A stretch of 64,000 bases of DNA from Bacillota bacterium (lineage in GTDB: Bacteria; Bacillota; Clostridia; Acetivibrionales; DSM-1351), in NCBI GenBank assembly GCA_023439045.1, contig JAEXOY010000019.1:11562-75561 (forward strand), in the 5' to 3' direction. Each line of letters opens with the position of its first letter. The stretch's first letter is position 1. Position numbers and translations under genes: made by a program. Under the pieces are notes generated by a model that worked only from the letters and a program-made list of their open reading frames with translations, had not been told where the DNA came from and did no database searches. Shown piece by piece: positions 22,735 through 32,108 of this stretch.

Positions 22735-24072
22735 ATGAAAAACAAAGTAGTTAAACTAGCAGCTGTAGCTATGGCAGCAGCAATGATGGTAAGTATGTTC
22801 TCTGGATGTGGTTCTACTAATGATGCAGTAGATACTTCAGCAGCAGCATCCACTGCAACTGACACAGCAAGTCAAACAGATGCAGCATCAAGTACTGTAG
22901 ATTTACAGGGAACAAAGGTTACATTCTGGAATGGATTTACTTCTTCTGACGGCGACATTTTAAGAGAGATTTTTGATAGATACAACAAGACCAACGATAA
23001 GGGCATTGAAGTACAGATGGATATTATGCCATGGGCAAATATGCTTGAAAAGTTAGGACCATCCATAGCAACGGGTACTGGTCCATCATTGATTCTCCTA
23101 GGCTCTGATTCAATACCTGAATATTCTAAAAGCGGTGGACTAGTAGAGTTAGACGATTTTTGGGCTACAACAGGATTAGATCAGTCAATATATGAACAAA
23201 ACGTTCAAGATGCATTTAAATATGAAGGTAAAACCTATGGTATCCCACAGCAATACAATACTGTTTACTTATATTGGAATAAGGATCTGTTCCAAAAAGC
23301 AGGACTTGATCCTGAAAAGCCACCAAAGACCTTTACTGAATTAAAGGATTATGCGGCAAAGCTTACAGATAAAGCAAATAATAAGTATGGATTTGGTATA
23401 GCAAAAGAAAGCTCAAACGTTACGAATTTCCTATGGAGTAATGGTGGTGACTGGCTGGATGAAGACCTTAAGAATGCAGCATGTAATACACCAGAAGCAA
23501 TTGAAGTACTCACTATGCTTCAGGATTTTGCCAAGAATGGACATACTCCAATAGGTATGGCAGGGGCTGATACAGATAATCTTTTCACAAGCGGGCAGCT
23601 AGGTATGTACATAAATGGTCCTTGGTTGGTTAATGGCTTAAGAACTAATGGTGTGAATTTTGGAATAGGTGCAGTTCCTGGTTCAGATAGTGGAAATCTA
23701 CAGGTTCCAGGTAGCGGAGTTGCTTTCATGGTTACATCAAGTGCCAAAGATAACGAAAAGCTTGCAGCATATGATTGTATAAAATATTGGCTATCCAAAG
23801 ATGTTCTTAAAGAATGGACCTTAAAGAATGGTACCCCTGCTTGGTCAAAGGAAGTAATTGAGGATGCTGATGTACAGAACGATGAAATACAGAAGGTATT
23901 GGGCCCTCTGACTCAATATGGAAGGCTTGCATTCGCTGGAATGACAGAAGCAGGACAGATTACTAACGATTGTCTAAACCCATTATTTGAGAAGCTTATG
24001 TACAACGAAATTACTCCAGAAGAATGTGCAAAACAGATGGCTGAAGGAATTGATAAAATATTGGGCAAGTAA
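22735..24072 (+). CDS. Sugar ABC transporter substrate-binding lipoprotein
   Basis: The 445-residue protein has a lipoprotein signal ending MFSGC (Cys25), an Ala/Thr/Ser linker, and a family-1 solute-binding fold (VTFWNGFTSSDGDILREIFDRYN, YGIPQQYNTVYLYWNKDLFQKAGLD, LGMYINGPWLVNG). It would capture an oligosaccharide at the cell surface for the two permeases that follow. The adjacent GH51 and GH43 arabinofuranosidases suggest arabino-oligosaccharides. No ATPase gene (MsmX type) is in the operon, as usual in Firmicutes, where a shared ATPase serves several transporters. Strong RBS (AAAGGGGG). Confidence 0.9.
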   Translation: MKNKVVKLAAVAMAAAMMVSMFSGCGSTNDAVDTSAAASTATDTASQTDAASSTVDLQGTKVTFWNGFTSSDGDILREIFDRYNKTNDKGIEVQMDIMPWANMLEKLGPSIATGTGPSLILLGSDSIPEYSKSGGLVELDDFWATTGLDQSIYEQNVQDAFKYEGKTYGIPQQYNTVYLYWNKDLFQKAGLDPEKPPKTFTELKDYAAKLTDKANNKYGFGIAKESSNVTNFLWSNGGDWLDEDLKNAACNTPEAIEVLTMLQDFAKNGHTPIGMAGADTDNLFTSGQLGMYINGPWLVNGLRTNGVNFGIGAVPGSDSGNLQVPGSGVAFMVTSSAKDNEKLAAYDCIKYWLSKDVLKEWTLKNGTPAWSKEVIEDADVQNDEIQKVLGPLTQYGRLAFAGMTEAGQITNDCLNPLFEKLMYNEITPEECAKQMAEGIDKILGK

Positions 24073-24082
24073 AATACAAACT

Positions 24083-24168
24083 GGGCATTGAGCCCAAGTA
24101 ATAGAAAATCGGGGCATTGAGCCCAAGTATTAGAAAAACGGGGCATGTAGAAAAAAACTACATGCCCC
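24083..24168 (+). repeat. 29-bp tandem repeat ending in a perfect hairpin
   Basis: A unit beginning GGGCATTGAGCCCAAGTA occurs at 24083 and 24112 and begins again at 24141. The third copy runs into a perfect 11-bp hairpin GGGGCATGTAG / CTACATGCCCC (24140-24150/24158-24168, loop A7). It lies between the binding-protein and permease genes, where such stems commonly raise the level of binding-protein mRNA over the permeases. Confidence 0.75.
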
Positions 24169-24188
24169 ATTTAAAAGGAGGGAGTTCA

Positions 24189-25097
24189 GTGCAGTTGTTG
24201 GATAAAGCAGGAAAATACCTAAATAGACCTGAAAAAGCAGCATGGGTATTCTTATTACCTTCTCTTCTATGTTTATTTGTATTTGTGTTCATCCCATTGT
24301 TTTTTGCCTTTTGCATGTCATTCTTTGACGTAAATATATTCTTAAGCGATTTTAAATTTATAGGTTTTGACAATTTCTCGGAATTAATGAAGGACTCCAG
24401 ATTTTGGAATTCTCTATATAACACAATATACTTTACTGTAATGGTGGTTCCGTTAGGAGTACTGGCATCATTATTAACGGCGGTATATGTTTCGAAAAAT
24501 ACTTTATTTAGAAAAATGCTGCGGTCTATTTACTATATACCTGTTATATGCTCTATGACTGCGGTTAGTATTGTTTGGGCAATTCTATTAGATCCAACAA
24601 TTGGTGTTTTTGCTTACTGGGGAAAGCTATTGGGCATTGAAGGCCTTACCTTTTTAAAAGATCCAGATTTAGCGATGCCATTAATAGCACTTATGACAGT
24701 ATGGAAAACTTTTGGTGCAAACATGATAATACTTGTAGCAGCTATACAGGCGCTACCTGATGACTTTTTTGAAGCGGCTCAAATTGATGGTGCCAACAAA
24801 TTTAAGCAATTTATATATATTACTATTCCATCAATAGTACCAGCTCTAGGCTTCTGTGTAATAACTACTACCATCAACAGTTTCATGGTTTTTGATCAGA
24901 CATATGTTATGACAGGTGGCGGTCCGATGTTCAGAACTGAAACTCTTGCACAGTATGTTTACATAAGAGGTTTTAACATCAGCCCATTCCGACTTGGATA
25001 TGCATCTGCAGTTGCTGAAATGCTTTTTGTATTTATAGCAATAATATCAGTTATTTTATATAAGTTTTTTATGAAAAATGAAACGAAGGGAGTGTAG
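24189..25097 (+). CDS. Sugar ABC transporter permease (MalF/UgpA-like)
   Basis: The GTG at 24189 follows AAAGGAGGGAG and is preferred to a TTG start upstream inside the repeat/hairpin region. The 302-residue product has six predicted membrane segments (WVFLLPSLLCLFVFVFIPLFFAF first). The permease EAA loop reads EAAQIDGANKFKQFIYITIPSIVPA, which contacts the ATPase. It forms a heterodimer with the next gene's product; their frames are separated by 3 bp. Part of the LacI-controlled arabinoside operon. Confidence 0.9.
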   Translation: MQLLDKAGKYLNRPEKAAWVFLLPSLLCLFVFVFIPLFFAFCMSFFDVNIFLSDFKFIGFDNFSELMKDSRFWNSLYNTIYFTVMVVPLGVLASLLTAVYVSKNTLFRKMLRSIYYIPVICSMTAVSIVWAILLDPTIGVFAYWGKLLGIEGLTFLKDPDLAMPLIALMTVWKTFGANMIILVAAIQALPDDFFEAAQIDGANKFKQFIYITIPSIVPALGFCVITTTINSFMVFDQTYVMTGGGPMFRTETLAQYVYIRGFNISPFRLGYASAVAEMLFVFIAIISVILYKFFMKNETKGV

Positions 25098-25100
25098 CGT

Positions 25101-25937
25101 ATGATAAATATTTGTGGAAAAAAGATATCATTATTTGAAATATTTATGGCAGTAATAATGATAATAATACTTGCAATAGTTGTATACCCATTTTTATGGC
25201 TTGCTATATCTTCCTTGAAAGTGGAGAAAGAAATAATACAGTATCCGCCAAAGCTGTTTTCAATGAATATAACTTTTGAACAATATGCGAGAGTTTGGAA
25301 TAAGTTACCTATGTTTACTATGTTCAAAAATACTATTATTTTTTCAAGTGCTGTAACCATTGCAAATTGTCTATTATCAGCATCGGGTGGATATGCGTTT
25401 GCAAGACTGGAGTTCAAAGGTAAGGAAATACTGTTTATACTTGTAATACTAACAATGATGATACCTTTTCAAATAATAATGATACCATTATATATTCTTG
25501 AATTTAAAATGGGTATATTAGATTCTTATTTAGGATTAATCCTACCAAGATTAACATGGCCTTTTGCTATTTACTTAATGCGCTCATTCTTCATATCTAT
25601 ACCTAAAAATCTTGAAGAAGCAGCTAGAATTGATGGTGCTAATGAATATAGGATTTTCTGGGATATTATGCTTCCTTTGTGCAAACCTGCTTTATTAACT
25701 GTAGGTATTATGACCTTTATGAATAACTGGAATGACCTGATTTACCCTTTGTTATTAACAAACAGTGCGGAAATGCGTACATTATCAGCAGGATTGGCAA
25801 TGTTTGTTGGACAGAGAATAATTGAATACGGGCCGACTCTATCGGCGGCAATGATTTCTTTAATACCATTGCTTATAGCATATGCTTTTTTGCAGAAGTA
25901 TTTTATAAAGGGTGTAGCTTTATCTGGTATGAAGTAG
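25101..25937 (+). CDS. Sugar ABC transporter permease (MalG/UgpE-like)
   Basis: The 278-residue inner-membrane protein has six predicted transmembrane segments and the EAA motif EEAARIDGANEYRIFWDIMLPLCKPAL. The ending IKGVALSGMK is typical of MalG-type permeases. It begins 3 bp after the previous permease stop and completes the carbohydrate uptake-1 (CUT1) pair. The substrate is likely an arabino-oligosaccharide, by neighbourhood. Confidence 0.9.
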   Translation: MINICGKKISLFEIFMAVIMIIILAIVVYPFLWLAISSLKVEKEIIQYPPKLFSMNITFEQYARVWNKLPMFTMFKNTIIFSSAVTIANCLLSASGGYAFARLEFKGKEILFILVILTMMIPFQIIMIPLYILEFKMGILDSYLGLILPRLTWPFAIYLMRSFFISIPKNLEEAARIDGANEYRIFWDIMLPLCKPALLTVGIMTFMNNWNDLIYPLLLTNSAEMRTLSAGLAMFVGQRIIEYGPTLSAAMISLIPLLIAYAFLQKYFIKGVALSGMK

Positions 25938-25979
25938 TAAGTAATTGCTCTATAATTAATGAGCTAGTGGGAGGTAAAC

Positions 25980-27533
25980 ATGGAAACAACAAAAGTTGTA
26001 TTATGTAGAGATTTTAAAGTAGGAAAAACAGATGAAAGACTATTTGGATCTTTCGTTGAACATATGGGAGCTACTGTATACAATGGGATTTTTCAGCCCC
26101 AACATGAGAACGCGGATGAAAATGGATTTAGATTGGATGTCATCGAGCTTGTAAAGGAACTGAACCTATCTATGATAAGATATCCAGGCGGGAATTTTGT
26201 ATCCGGTTTTAATTGGGAGGATAGTGTTGGACCGGTAGAAAACAGACCTACAAAACTTGATCTTGCATGGAGAGCAATTGAGCCTAATACATTTGGCCTT
26301 AACGAATTTATGAAATGGATGCAAAAGGTATCGTGCGCTCCTATAATGACAGTAAATCTAGGTACAAGGGGCGCAGATGACGCTAGAAATCTTGTAGAGT
26401 ATTGTAATTTTAATAAAGGAAGTTTTTACAGTGATCTTAGGAGAAAACATGGCATTGAGAACCCATACAAAATAAAAACCTGGTGTCTGGGAAATGAAAT
26501 GGACGGCGCTTGGCAAATTGAAGCAAAAACAGCAGATGAATATGGGCGGGTTGCTTGTGAGGCAGGAAAGGCAATGAAATGGGTCGATCCTGAAATAGAG
26601 CTTGTTGCAGTAGGTAGCTCTACATCAAGAATGCATTCTTTTCCTAAATGGGATAAAACAGTTCTCATGCATACATATGATATAGCAGACTATATTTCTC
26701 TACATCATTACATAGACAGGAGCCTGAGATTTACAGAAATACCTGATACGGCGTATTCTTTTAATGAAGAAATGGTATACCACGATACAGCAGAATATCT
26801 TTCCAGATCAATATATGTGGACAGGCAGATTAATGATATTATATCAACCTGCGATTATGTAAAGTCAATCAAGAGAAGTAATAAAACTATGAACCTATCT
26901 TTTGACGAATGGAATGTCATTGCACATAAAAAACATGCCGGTATGGATTATAAGGAGTGGGGAACTGGGTATCCTTATGATTGTGGCGAGCATACTATGG
27001 AGGATGCTTTAGCATTTGCTTCTATGATGATGTCTATTGTCAGAAGGGCAGACAGAGTTAAGATTGCGTGCCAGTCACTACTTGTTAATACAGGACCACT
27101 TATTATTGCAATGAAAGATGGAATTACCTTCAGAAATACCATATTTTATCCTTTTATGCATATTTCTAAATATGGAAGAGGAGAAGTTCTGCAATCAGTA
27201 ATTGATACTCCTGCTTACAGTACCAAACAATTTGAAAAGGTACCTGTTATTGATAGTCTGTCGGTTTATAATGAAGAGTTAAGTGAACTAACCTTTTTTG
27301 CTGTTAACAAAAGCAGTTCGCATGCTGCTTTAAGTATAGATCTCAGGGATTTTAAAAAATGCGAATTAATTGAGCATATATGTATGAGCCATAGTGACAT
27401 TACTGCATCAAATAATGTGGAAAATCCTATGAGAGTTACGCCATATATATCCAATAATACCATCGTTGAGAACAATCATGTTAATAGCGTTCTTTCAGGA
27501 TACTCATGGAATGTAATTAGAGTTAAGGTGTAG
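25980..27533 (+). CDS. abfA: GH51 alpha-L-arabinofuranosidase (intracellular)
   Basis: The 517-residue protein matches GH51: LFGSFVEHMGATVYNGIF, LNLSMIRYPGGNFVSGFNWED, the acid/base Glu in TWCLGNEMDGAW, and the nucleophile Glu in LSFDEWNV. A C-terminal beta domain ends WNVIRVKV. There is no signal peptide, so it acts in the cytoplasm on arabino-oligosaccharides brought in by the upstream transporter, releasing L-arabinose from non-reducing ends with retention of configuration. Length is normal for the family. RBS GGGAGG precedes the ATG. Confidence 0.93.
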   Translation: METTKVVLCRDFKVGKTDERLFGSFVEHMGATVYNGIFQPQHENADENGFRLDVIELVKELNLSMIRYPGGNFVSGFNWEDSVGPVENRPTKLDLAWRAIEPNTFGLNEFMKWMQKVSCAPIMTVNLGTRGADDARNLVEYCNFNKGSFYSDLRRKHGIENPYKIKTWCLGNEMDGAWQIEAKTADEYGRVACEAGKAMKWVDPEIELVAVGSSTSRMHSFPKWDKTVLMHTYDIADYISLHHYIDRSLRFTEIPDTAYSFNEEMVYHDTAEYLSRSIYVDRQINDIISTCDYVKSIKRSNKTMNLSFDEWNVIAHKKHAGMDYKEWGTGYPYDCGEHTMEDALAFASMMMSIVRRADRVKIACQSLLVNTGPLIIAMKDGITFRNTIFYPFMHISKYGRGEVLQSVIDTPAYSTKQFEKVPVIDSLSVYNEELSELTFFAVNKSSSHAALSIDLRDFKKCELIEHICMSHSDITASNNVENPMRVTPYISNNTIVENNHVNSVLSGYSWNVIRVKV

Positions 27534-27551
27534 AAATGAGGAGAGAGTATT

Positions 27552-28490
27552 ATGTCAGAGTATTCAAAGTTGATAATACCAAACAGGGCAGACCCATGGA
27601 TATATAAACATAATGACGGGCAATATTATTTTACTGCATCTGTTCCTGAGTATGACAGAATTGAAATAAGAAGAGCTGGGAGCATCACTGCCCTAAAAGA
27701 TTCAAAGCCAGAAATTATTTGGACTAAGCATGATAACGGCCCTATGAGCAAGCACGTCTGGGCGCCAGAAATACATTTTATTGATGGGAAATGGTATATA
27801 TACTTTGCTGCGGGTGAAGCTGAAGATATATGGAAAATACGTCCGTATGTGCTTGAATGTGAAAGCGATGACCCGATGGTTGGAAAATGGCAGGAGAAGG
27901 GCATGGTCCAGAGGGCTGAAGATGATCCGTTCTCTTTTACCGAGTTTTCATTGGACGCTACTACTTTTGAACTTAATGGTATCAGATATATGATTTGGGC
28001 GCAAAAGGTAAATGGTTCAGGGGGCATTTCTAATCTCTATATTGCCAAAATGAAAAATCCATGGAGCTTGGATAGTGTACAGGTTATGCTGACTACACCA
28101 GATTATTTATGGGAAAGAAAAGGGTTCTGGGTAAATGAGGGTCCAGCTGTTATACGTCGCAACGGAAGAATATTTATAACCTTTTCCGCAAGCGCTACAG
28201 ATCATAACTATTGCATGGGGTTGCTAATGGCTTCTGAAAATTGCGATCCACTAGATCCTACATCATGGACAAAGATTAATAAACCAGTACTGCAGTCTGA
28301 AGAAGAATTAAATATATATGGTCCAGGACATAACAGCTTCACTGTTTCTGAAGATGGAACCGAAGATATTTTGGTGTATCATGCCAGAAATTATAAGGAT
28401 ATTGAGGGTGATCCACTATATGATATCAATCGTCATACATATGTAAAAAGACTTAATTGGAACGCAGAGGGCATTCCTGTGTTTGGTTAG
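27552..28490 (+). CDS. GH43 family glycosidase (arabinofuranosidase/arabinanase-like)
   Basis: The 312-residue protein has a five-bladed beta-propeller signature of GH43: NRADPWIYKHNDGQYYFTASV with the catalytic base Asp (RADP), SKHVWAPEIHFIDGKWYIYFAA, and the acid Glu in GFWVNEGPAVI. The late GPGHNSF motif carries a conserved His. No secretion signal, so it probably works inside the cell with the GH51 enzyme 18 bp upstream. Exact substrate (arabinan, arabinoxylan side chain or xyloside) cannot be told. A strong hairpin follows at 28581. Confidence 0.9.
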   Translation: MSEYSKLIIPNRADPWIYKHNDGQYYFTASVPEYDRIEIRRAGSITALKDSKPEIIWTKHDNGPMSKHVWAPEIHFIDGKWYIYFAAGEAEDIWKIRPYVLECESDDPMVGKWQEKGMVQRAEDDPFSFTEFSLDATTFELNGIRYMIWAQKVNGSGGISNLYIAKMKNPWSLDSVQVMLTTPDYLWERKGFWVNEGPAVIRRNGRIFITFSASATDHNYCMGLLMASENCDPLDPTSWTKINKPVLQSEEELNIYGPGHNSFTVSEDGTEDILVYHARNYKDIEGDPLYDINRHTYVKRLNWNAEGIPVFG

Positions 28491-28580
28491 ACAAGCTGAT
28501 ATGAATAGCGTGACAATGAAGGAGGTGAAGATGATAAAATTTGGTATTCACAGATTTAAAAAAAAAGTTGTTTAGTAAAC

Positions 28581-28623
28581 AATAATGAAGGTTTGCCATA
28601 GATAGAGGTAAACCTTCATTATT
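28581..28623 (+). terminator. Terminator of the arabinoside operon
   Basis: Perfect 14-bp inverted repeat AATAATGAAGGTTT / AAACCTTCATTATT around a 15-nt loop, followed by GTTAAT. Located about 90 bp after the GH43 stop. The T-run is short but the stem is long. Confidence 0.65.
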
Positions 28624-28838
28624 GTTAATGAGGGTCAGCATATAAAGAATAAAAATTTTACCATGGAATGATTGACTAGCATTACAAAATGAAGTAAAAT
28701 AATCTTAACGTAACTATGTTAATAAATTAACTAGCATTATTGAGCTTATTAATTAATATAAGCTAAATAATAGTATAAGCTAAATTATAAGTTGCTGTTA
28801 AGTATTTAAATGAAGTGTTATAGTGAAAAATGAATATT

Positions 28839-28946
28839 GGTCATCTGACCTTGAGGGGTAAGCCTGAGAGATAGGAGGACATTCTGATATCATTGATATC
28901 TTCAGAGTATCCATGCCTTCTTTGCGCTTGCAAAAGGGCATTTTTT
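28839..28946 (+). promoter_or_regulatory. Structured 5' leader with intrinsic terminator upstream of hydF
   Basis: A leader about 145 bp before hydF holds a GGTC/GACC hairpin (28839-28850), an unpaired purine-rich core GAGGGGTAAGCCTGAGAGAT, and a second stem in CTGATATCATTGATATC. It ends in a terminator ATGCC-CTTTGC-gctt-GCAAAG-GGCAT followed by T6 (28913-28946). A conserved-looking core ahead of a terminator suggests transcription attenuation, either a riboswitch or a protein-controlled leader, governing hydFGE. The CTGAGA string recalls TPP riboswitches, but the other TPP motifs are missing. Family unknown. Confidence 0.5.
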
Positions 28947-29090
28947 AATTACTAAATTTCCTTTTTGTAATCGTATGATAGCATATCTTTGATTAGTAGT
29001 TTCAATTCTATCAACATACCTGGTTATATTAAGGTATATTTGTCCCACATTCTATGCTATCCCTAGAAATGAATAAGGAGGCATAATGTT

Positions 29091-30347
29091 ATGGGACTTA
29101 ATGAAACCCCAAGAGCTGAAAGAGTACATATTTCTATATTCGGAAGAAGAAATGCTGGTAAATCAAGCCTGATAAACGCTATCACAGGTCAAAACATAGC
29201 GGTTGTTTCACCGGTAAAGGGAACTACTACTGATCCGGTTTACAAATCCATGGAGCTGCTGCCTATCGGACCAGTTGTTTTTGTCGATACAGCAGGTTTA
29301 GATGATGAAGGAGAATTGGGCGAGCTCAGAAAGAGCAAATCTATAGACGTATTAAACAAGACTGATATCGCTATAATTGTGGTTGATGCAACGGTTGGCC
29401 TAACACAGCTAGAAGCGGATATAGCAGCAAAAGTAAAAGCAAAAAAATTACCTGCAATAATTGTTGTAAATAAGGCTGATTTACATATTAATGACGATGA
29501 TATGCGTGCTTTGACATCAGAGCTTAGCAGCTCACAATTTTTTAACAGTGCACCTATTCTTGTATCAGCAGCAGAGAGAAAAGGCATTCCAGAGCTAAAA
29601 CAGGCTATTATTGCTGCCGCACCAAAAGAGAATACGGAGAAATCGCTGCTTTCAGGTTTGGTAGACGATGGAGATGTTGTTGTGTTGGTTACTCCTATTG
29701 ATTCCGGGGCTCCAAAAGGTAGAATGATTTTGCCGCAACAGCAGACTATTAGAGAGGTGTTGGACAAAAATGCTATCTGTATTGTCACAAAGGAAACCGA
29801 GCTTCAAGAGACATTAAAAAAGCTAGTGGCACCGCCTAAAATTGTTATTACCGATTCACAGGCCTTTGATAAGGTAGCAGCACTTACTCCAAAAAATATA
29901 CCATTAACGTCCTTTTCAATTATCTTTGCCCGATATAAAGGTGACCTTGAAGAGCTTGTTCGAGGCGTAACCCAAATCAAGAAATTAAAGGACGGGGACA
30001 AGGTGCTAATAGCGGAAGCGTGCACTCACCACCAACAACAGGATGACATTGGTACAGTCAAGATTCCTCGTTGGCTTAAAAATATTTCAGGAAAAGAGCT
30101 GGAGCTATGCTATACCAATGGAGGTCATTTTCCTGAGGATCTTTCACAATACGCTATGATAATTCATTGCGGTGCATGCATGATTAACAATAAAGCTATG
30201 CTCTCAAGAATTGAGACAGCCAAACAGCAAGGTGTTCCAATAGTAAACTACGGTGTACTTATTGGTTATGTAACAGACATTTTGGAAAGAGCTATTATGC
30301 CTTTTCCTGAGGTTTCTAAGATATGGAATACTCAAAAGTATTCTTAA
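29091..30347 (+). CDS. hydF: [FeFe]-hydrogenase maturation GTPase HydF
   Basis: The 418-residue protein has a TrmE-like GTPase domain (GRRNAGKSSLINAITGQ, KGTTTDP, VDTAGLDDEG, NKAD) and a dimerisation domain. The C-terminal iron-sulfur region carries ACTHHQQQDDIG and IIHCGACM, the CxH...HCxxC ligands of HydF. HydF is the scaffold on which the diiron subcluster built by HydE and HydG is assembled before transfer to the hydrogenase. It heads hydF-hydG-hydE, all on the plus strand, behind a leader with a terminator. The whole set lies inside the sigK skin element. Confidence 0.95.
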   Translation: MGLNETPRAERVHISIFGRRNAGKSSLINAITGQNIAVVSPVKGTTTDPVYKSMELLPIGPVVFVDTAGLDDEGELGELRKSKSIDVLNKTDIAIIVVDATVGLTQLEADIAAKVKAKKLPAIIVVNKADLHINDDDMRALTSELSSSQFFNSAPILVSAAERKGIPELKQAIIAAAPKENTEKSLLSGLVDDGDVVVLVTPIDSGAPKGRMILPQQQTIREVLDKNAICIVTKETELQETLKKLVAPPKIVITDSQAFDKVAALTPKNIPLTSFSIIFARYKGDLEELVRGVTQIKKLKDGDKVLIAEACTHHQQQDDIGTVKIPRWLKNISGKELELCYTNGGHFPEDLSQYAMIIHCGACMINNKAMLSRIETAKQQGVPIVNYGVLIGYVTDILERAIMPFPEVSKIWNTQKYS

Positions 30348-30439
30348 GATATCAAAAAAGTACTTGAGAAATCATAGTATATGAAAAGAGATTAAAGCAT
30401 CATGAGTATAATCTTAAAACTAATTTCTTTATGAAAAAT

Positions 30440-30535
30440 CTTAATTAGCTTATAAAGAATTTGAATAGCTTATAAAGAATTTGAATAGCTTATGAAGAAT
30501 TTAAATAGCTTATGAAGAATTTAGCTTACATATGA
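30440..30535 (+). repeat. 19-20-bp tandem repeat between hydF and hydG
   Basis: Four to five copies of a unit like TAGCTTATAAAGAATTTGAA, with TAAAG changing to TGAAG in the later copies. It fills the gap before the hydG ribosome binding site (AGGGGG). Confidence 0.8.
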
Positions 30536-30573
30536 AGAATACGAGAATAACTGACTATTAGGGGGATATTAAT

Positions 30574-31983
30574 ATGGAACAAAATACGAACAACTATAAG
30601 GCAGATTTTATAAATCATAACCAGATAGAGCTATTATTAGAGAATGCTAAAAACTCACCTGCTCAGAGAATTGATGAAATCCTTGATAAGGCAAGTTTGT
30701 GCCAGGGCCTTTCTCTAGAAGAGGTGGCAGTACTGCTGCAGAATGAAGTGCCAGAGCTTGATAGCAAGCTTTTTGATACAGCAAAGAAGATAAAGGACAG
30801 CATTTATGGTACAAGAATTGTAATGTTTGCACCAATGTATGTATCAAATTACTGCGTAAACAAATGTCAATACTGCGGATATCAATGCGGTAGTGGAATG
30901 AGGCGCAAAAGGCTTACAGATGAAGAGATTCGCAAAGAAGCAGAGATTATCATGGAATTGGGGCACAAAAGAATAGCATTAGAGGCTGGAGAAGACGACA
31001 AAAATTGCCCAATTGATTACATTACTCATGCAATGGAGGTTATTTACAGCACAAAGGTAAAGAATGGAAGTATCAGAAGAATAAATGTTAATATTGCCGC
31101 TACTACCGTTGAGAATTATACCAAGCTGAAGGAGGCAGGAATAGGTACATATATTTTGTTCCAGGAGACATATCACAGAGAGACTTACCAGAAAATGCAT
31201 CAGAGTGGACCAAAGAGTAATTACGATTATCATACAACAGCTATGGACAGAGCAATGCAGGGTGGAATTGACGATGTTGGAATAGGGGCATTATTTGGTT
31301 TGTACAACTATAAATATGAAGTACTTGGAATGTTAATGCATGCTGAACACTTAGAAAACGCATTTGGAGTAGGACCTCATACAATTTCGGTTCCAAGGCT
31401 CAGACCTGCAAAGGGTGTCTCAGTTGAAAATTATCCATACATGGTCTCAGATAAGGATTTCAAGAGAATAGTGGCTATTTTGAGATTAGCCGTTCCGTAT
31501 ACCGGTATCATTCTTTCAACAAGAGAAGAGGTAGATTTCCGTGAGCAAGTAATTGATGTAGGAGTATCTCAAGTTAGTGCCGGTTCAAGTACAGGGGTGG
31601 GAGGATATTCAGAAAGAGAAAGCGAAGAATGCTCAACTCAACAGTTTGAACCTGCAGATAATAGAACCCCAATGGAAGTATTGAAGTCACTATGTCACAG
31701 AGGATATGTTCCAAGCTACTGCACCGCCTGCTACCGTGCTGGAAGAACAGGGGACAGGTTTATGCAGTTTGCAAAAGAGGGGAAAATTCATAATCTTTGT
31801 TACCCAAATGCTCTAATGACATTTAAAGAGTATCTTATGGACTATGCAGATGAAGAGCTGCGGGAGCTAGGTGAAAAGATGATAAAGGATAACCTAGAGA
31901 ATATTCCTAGTACAACCATGAGAAAGAAGACAGAGGAAAGACTCGCCCTTATAGAAAAAGGGGAGAGGGATTTATTTTTCTAG
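30574..31983 (+). CDS. hydG: [FeFe]-hydrogenase maturation radical SAM enzyme HydG
   Basis: The 469-residue protein carries the radical SAM motif CVNKCQYCGY (Cx3Cx2C) and the C-terminal second-cluster motif YCTACYRAGRTGDRFM with a further Cys in HNLCYPNA. That tail distinguishes HydG from ThiH. HydG cleaves tyrosine to p-cresol and dehydroglycine, releasing the CO and cyanide ligands of the H-cluster. Length is typical. It lies between hydF and hydE in one transcription direction and has a strong ribosome binding site. Confidence 0.95.
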   Translation: MEQNTNNYKADFINHNQIELLLENAKNSPAQRIDEILDKASLCQGLSLEEVAVLLQNEVPELDSKLFDTAKKIKDSIYGTRIVMFAPMYVSNYCVNKCQYCGYQCGSGMRRKRLTDEEIRKEAEIIMELGHKRIALEAGEDDKNCPIDYITHAMEVIYSTKVKNGSIRRINVNIAATTVENYTKLKEAGIGTYILFQETYHRETYQKMHQSGPKSNYDYHTTAMDRAMQGGIDDVGIGALFGLYNYKYEVLGMLMHAEHLENAFGVGPHTISVPRLRPAKGVSVENYPYMVSDKDFKRIVAILRLAVPYTGIILSTREEVDFREQVIDVGVSQVSAGSSTGVGGYSERESEECSTQQFEPADNRTPMEVLKSLCHRGYVPSYCTACYRAGRTGDRFMQFAKEGKIHNLCYPNALMTFKEYLMDYADEELRELGEKMIKDNLENIPSTTMRKKTEERLALIEKGERDLFF

Positions 31984-32108
31984 AGAGTAATTGGGAATGA
32001 AAGGTATATATTCTTAATAAGCAATTGTGGATTAAAGGTATATACAGTAAAAATGGCGGATTACAAATATCCAACCACAAGGTTACCCACTGTGAAAGGA
32101 GTGACGTA

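Noticed and set aside
28850..28890. TPP riboswitch suggested by GGGG...CTGAGA
   Set aside because: The second conserved TPP segment (ACCTGAT..GGATAAT..AGCGTAGGGAA) is absent and the gene downstream is hydF.
30440..30535. Possible CRISPR array between hydF and hydG
   Set aside because: Repeats are contiguous with no unique spacers, and no cas genes are near; it is a plain tandem repeat.
30574..31983. ThiH (thiamine synthesis) instead of HydG
   Set aside because: The C-terminal CxxC...C second-cluster tail and location between hydF and hydE identify HydG.
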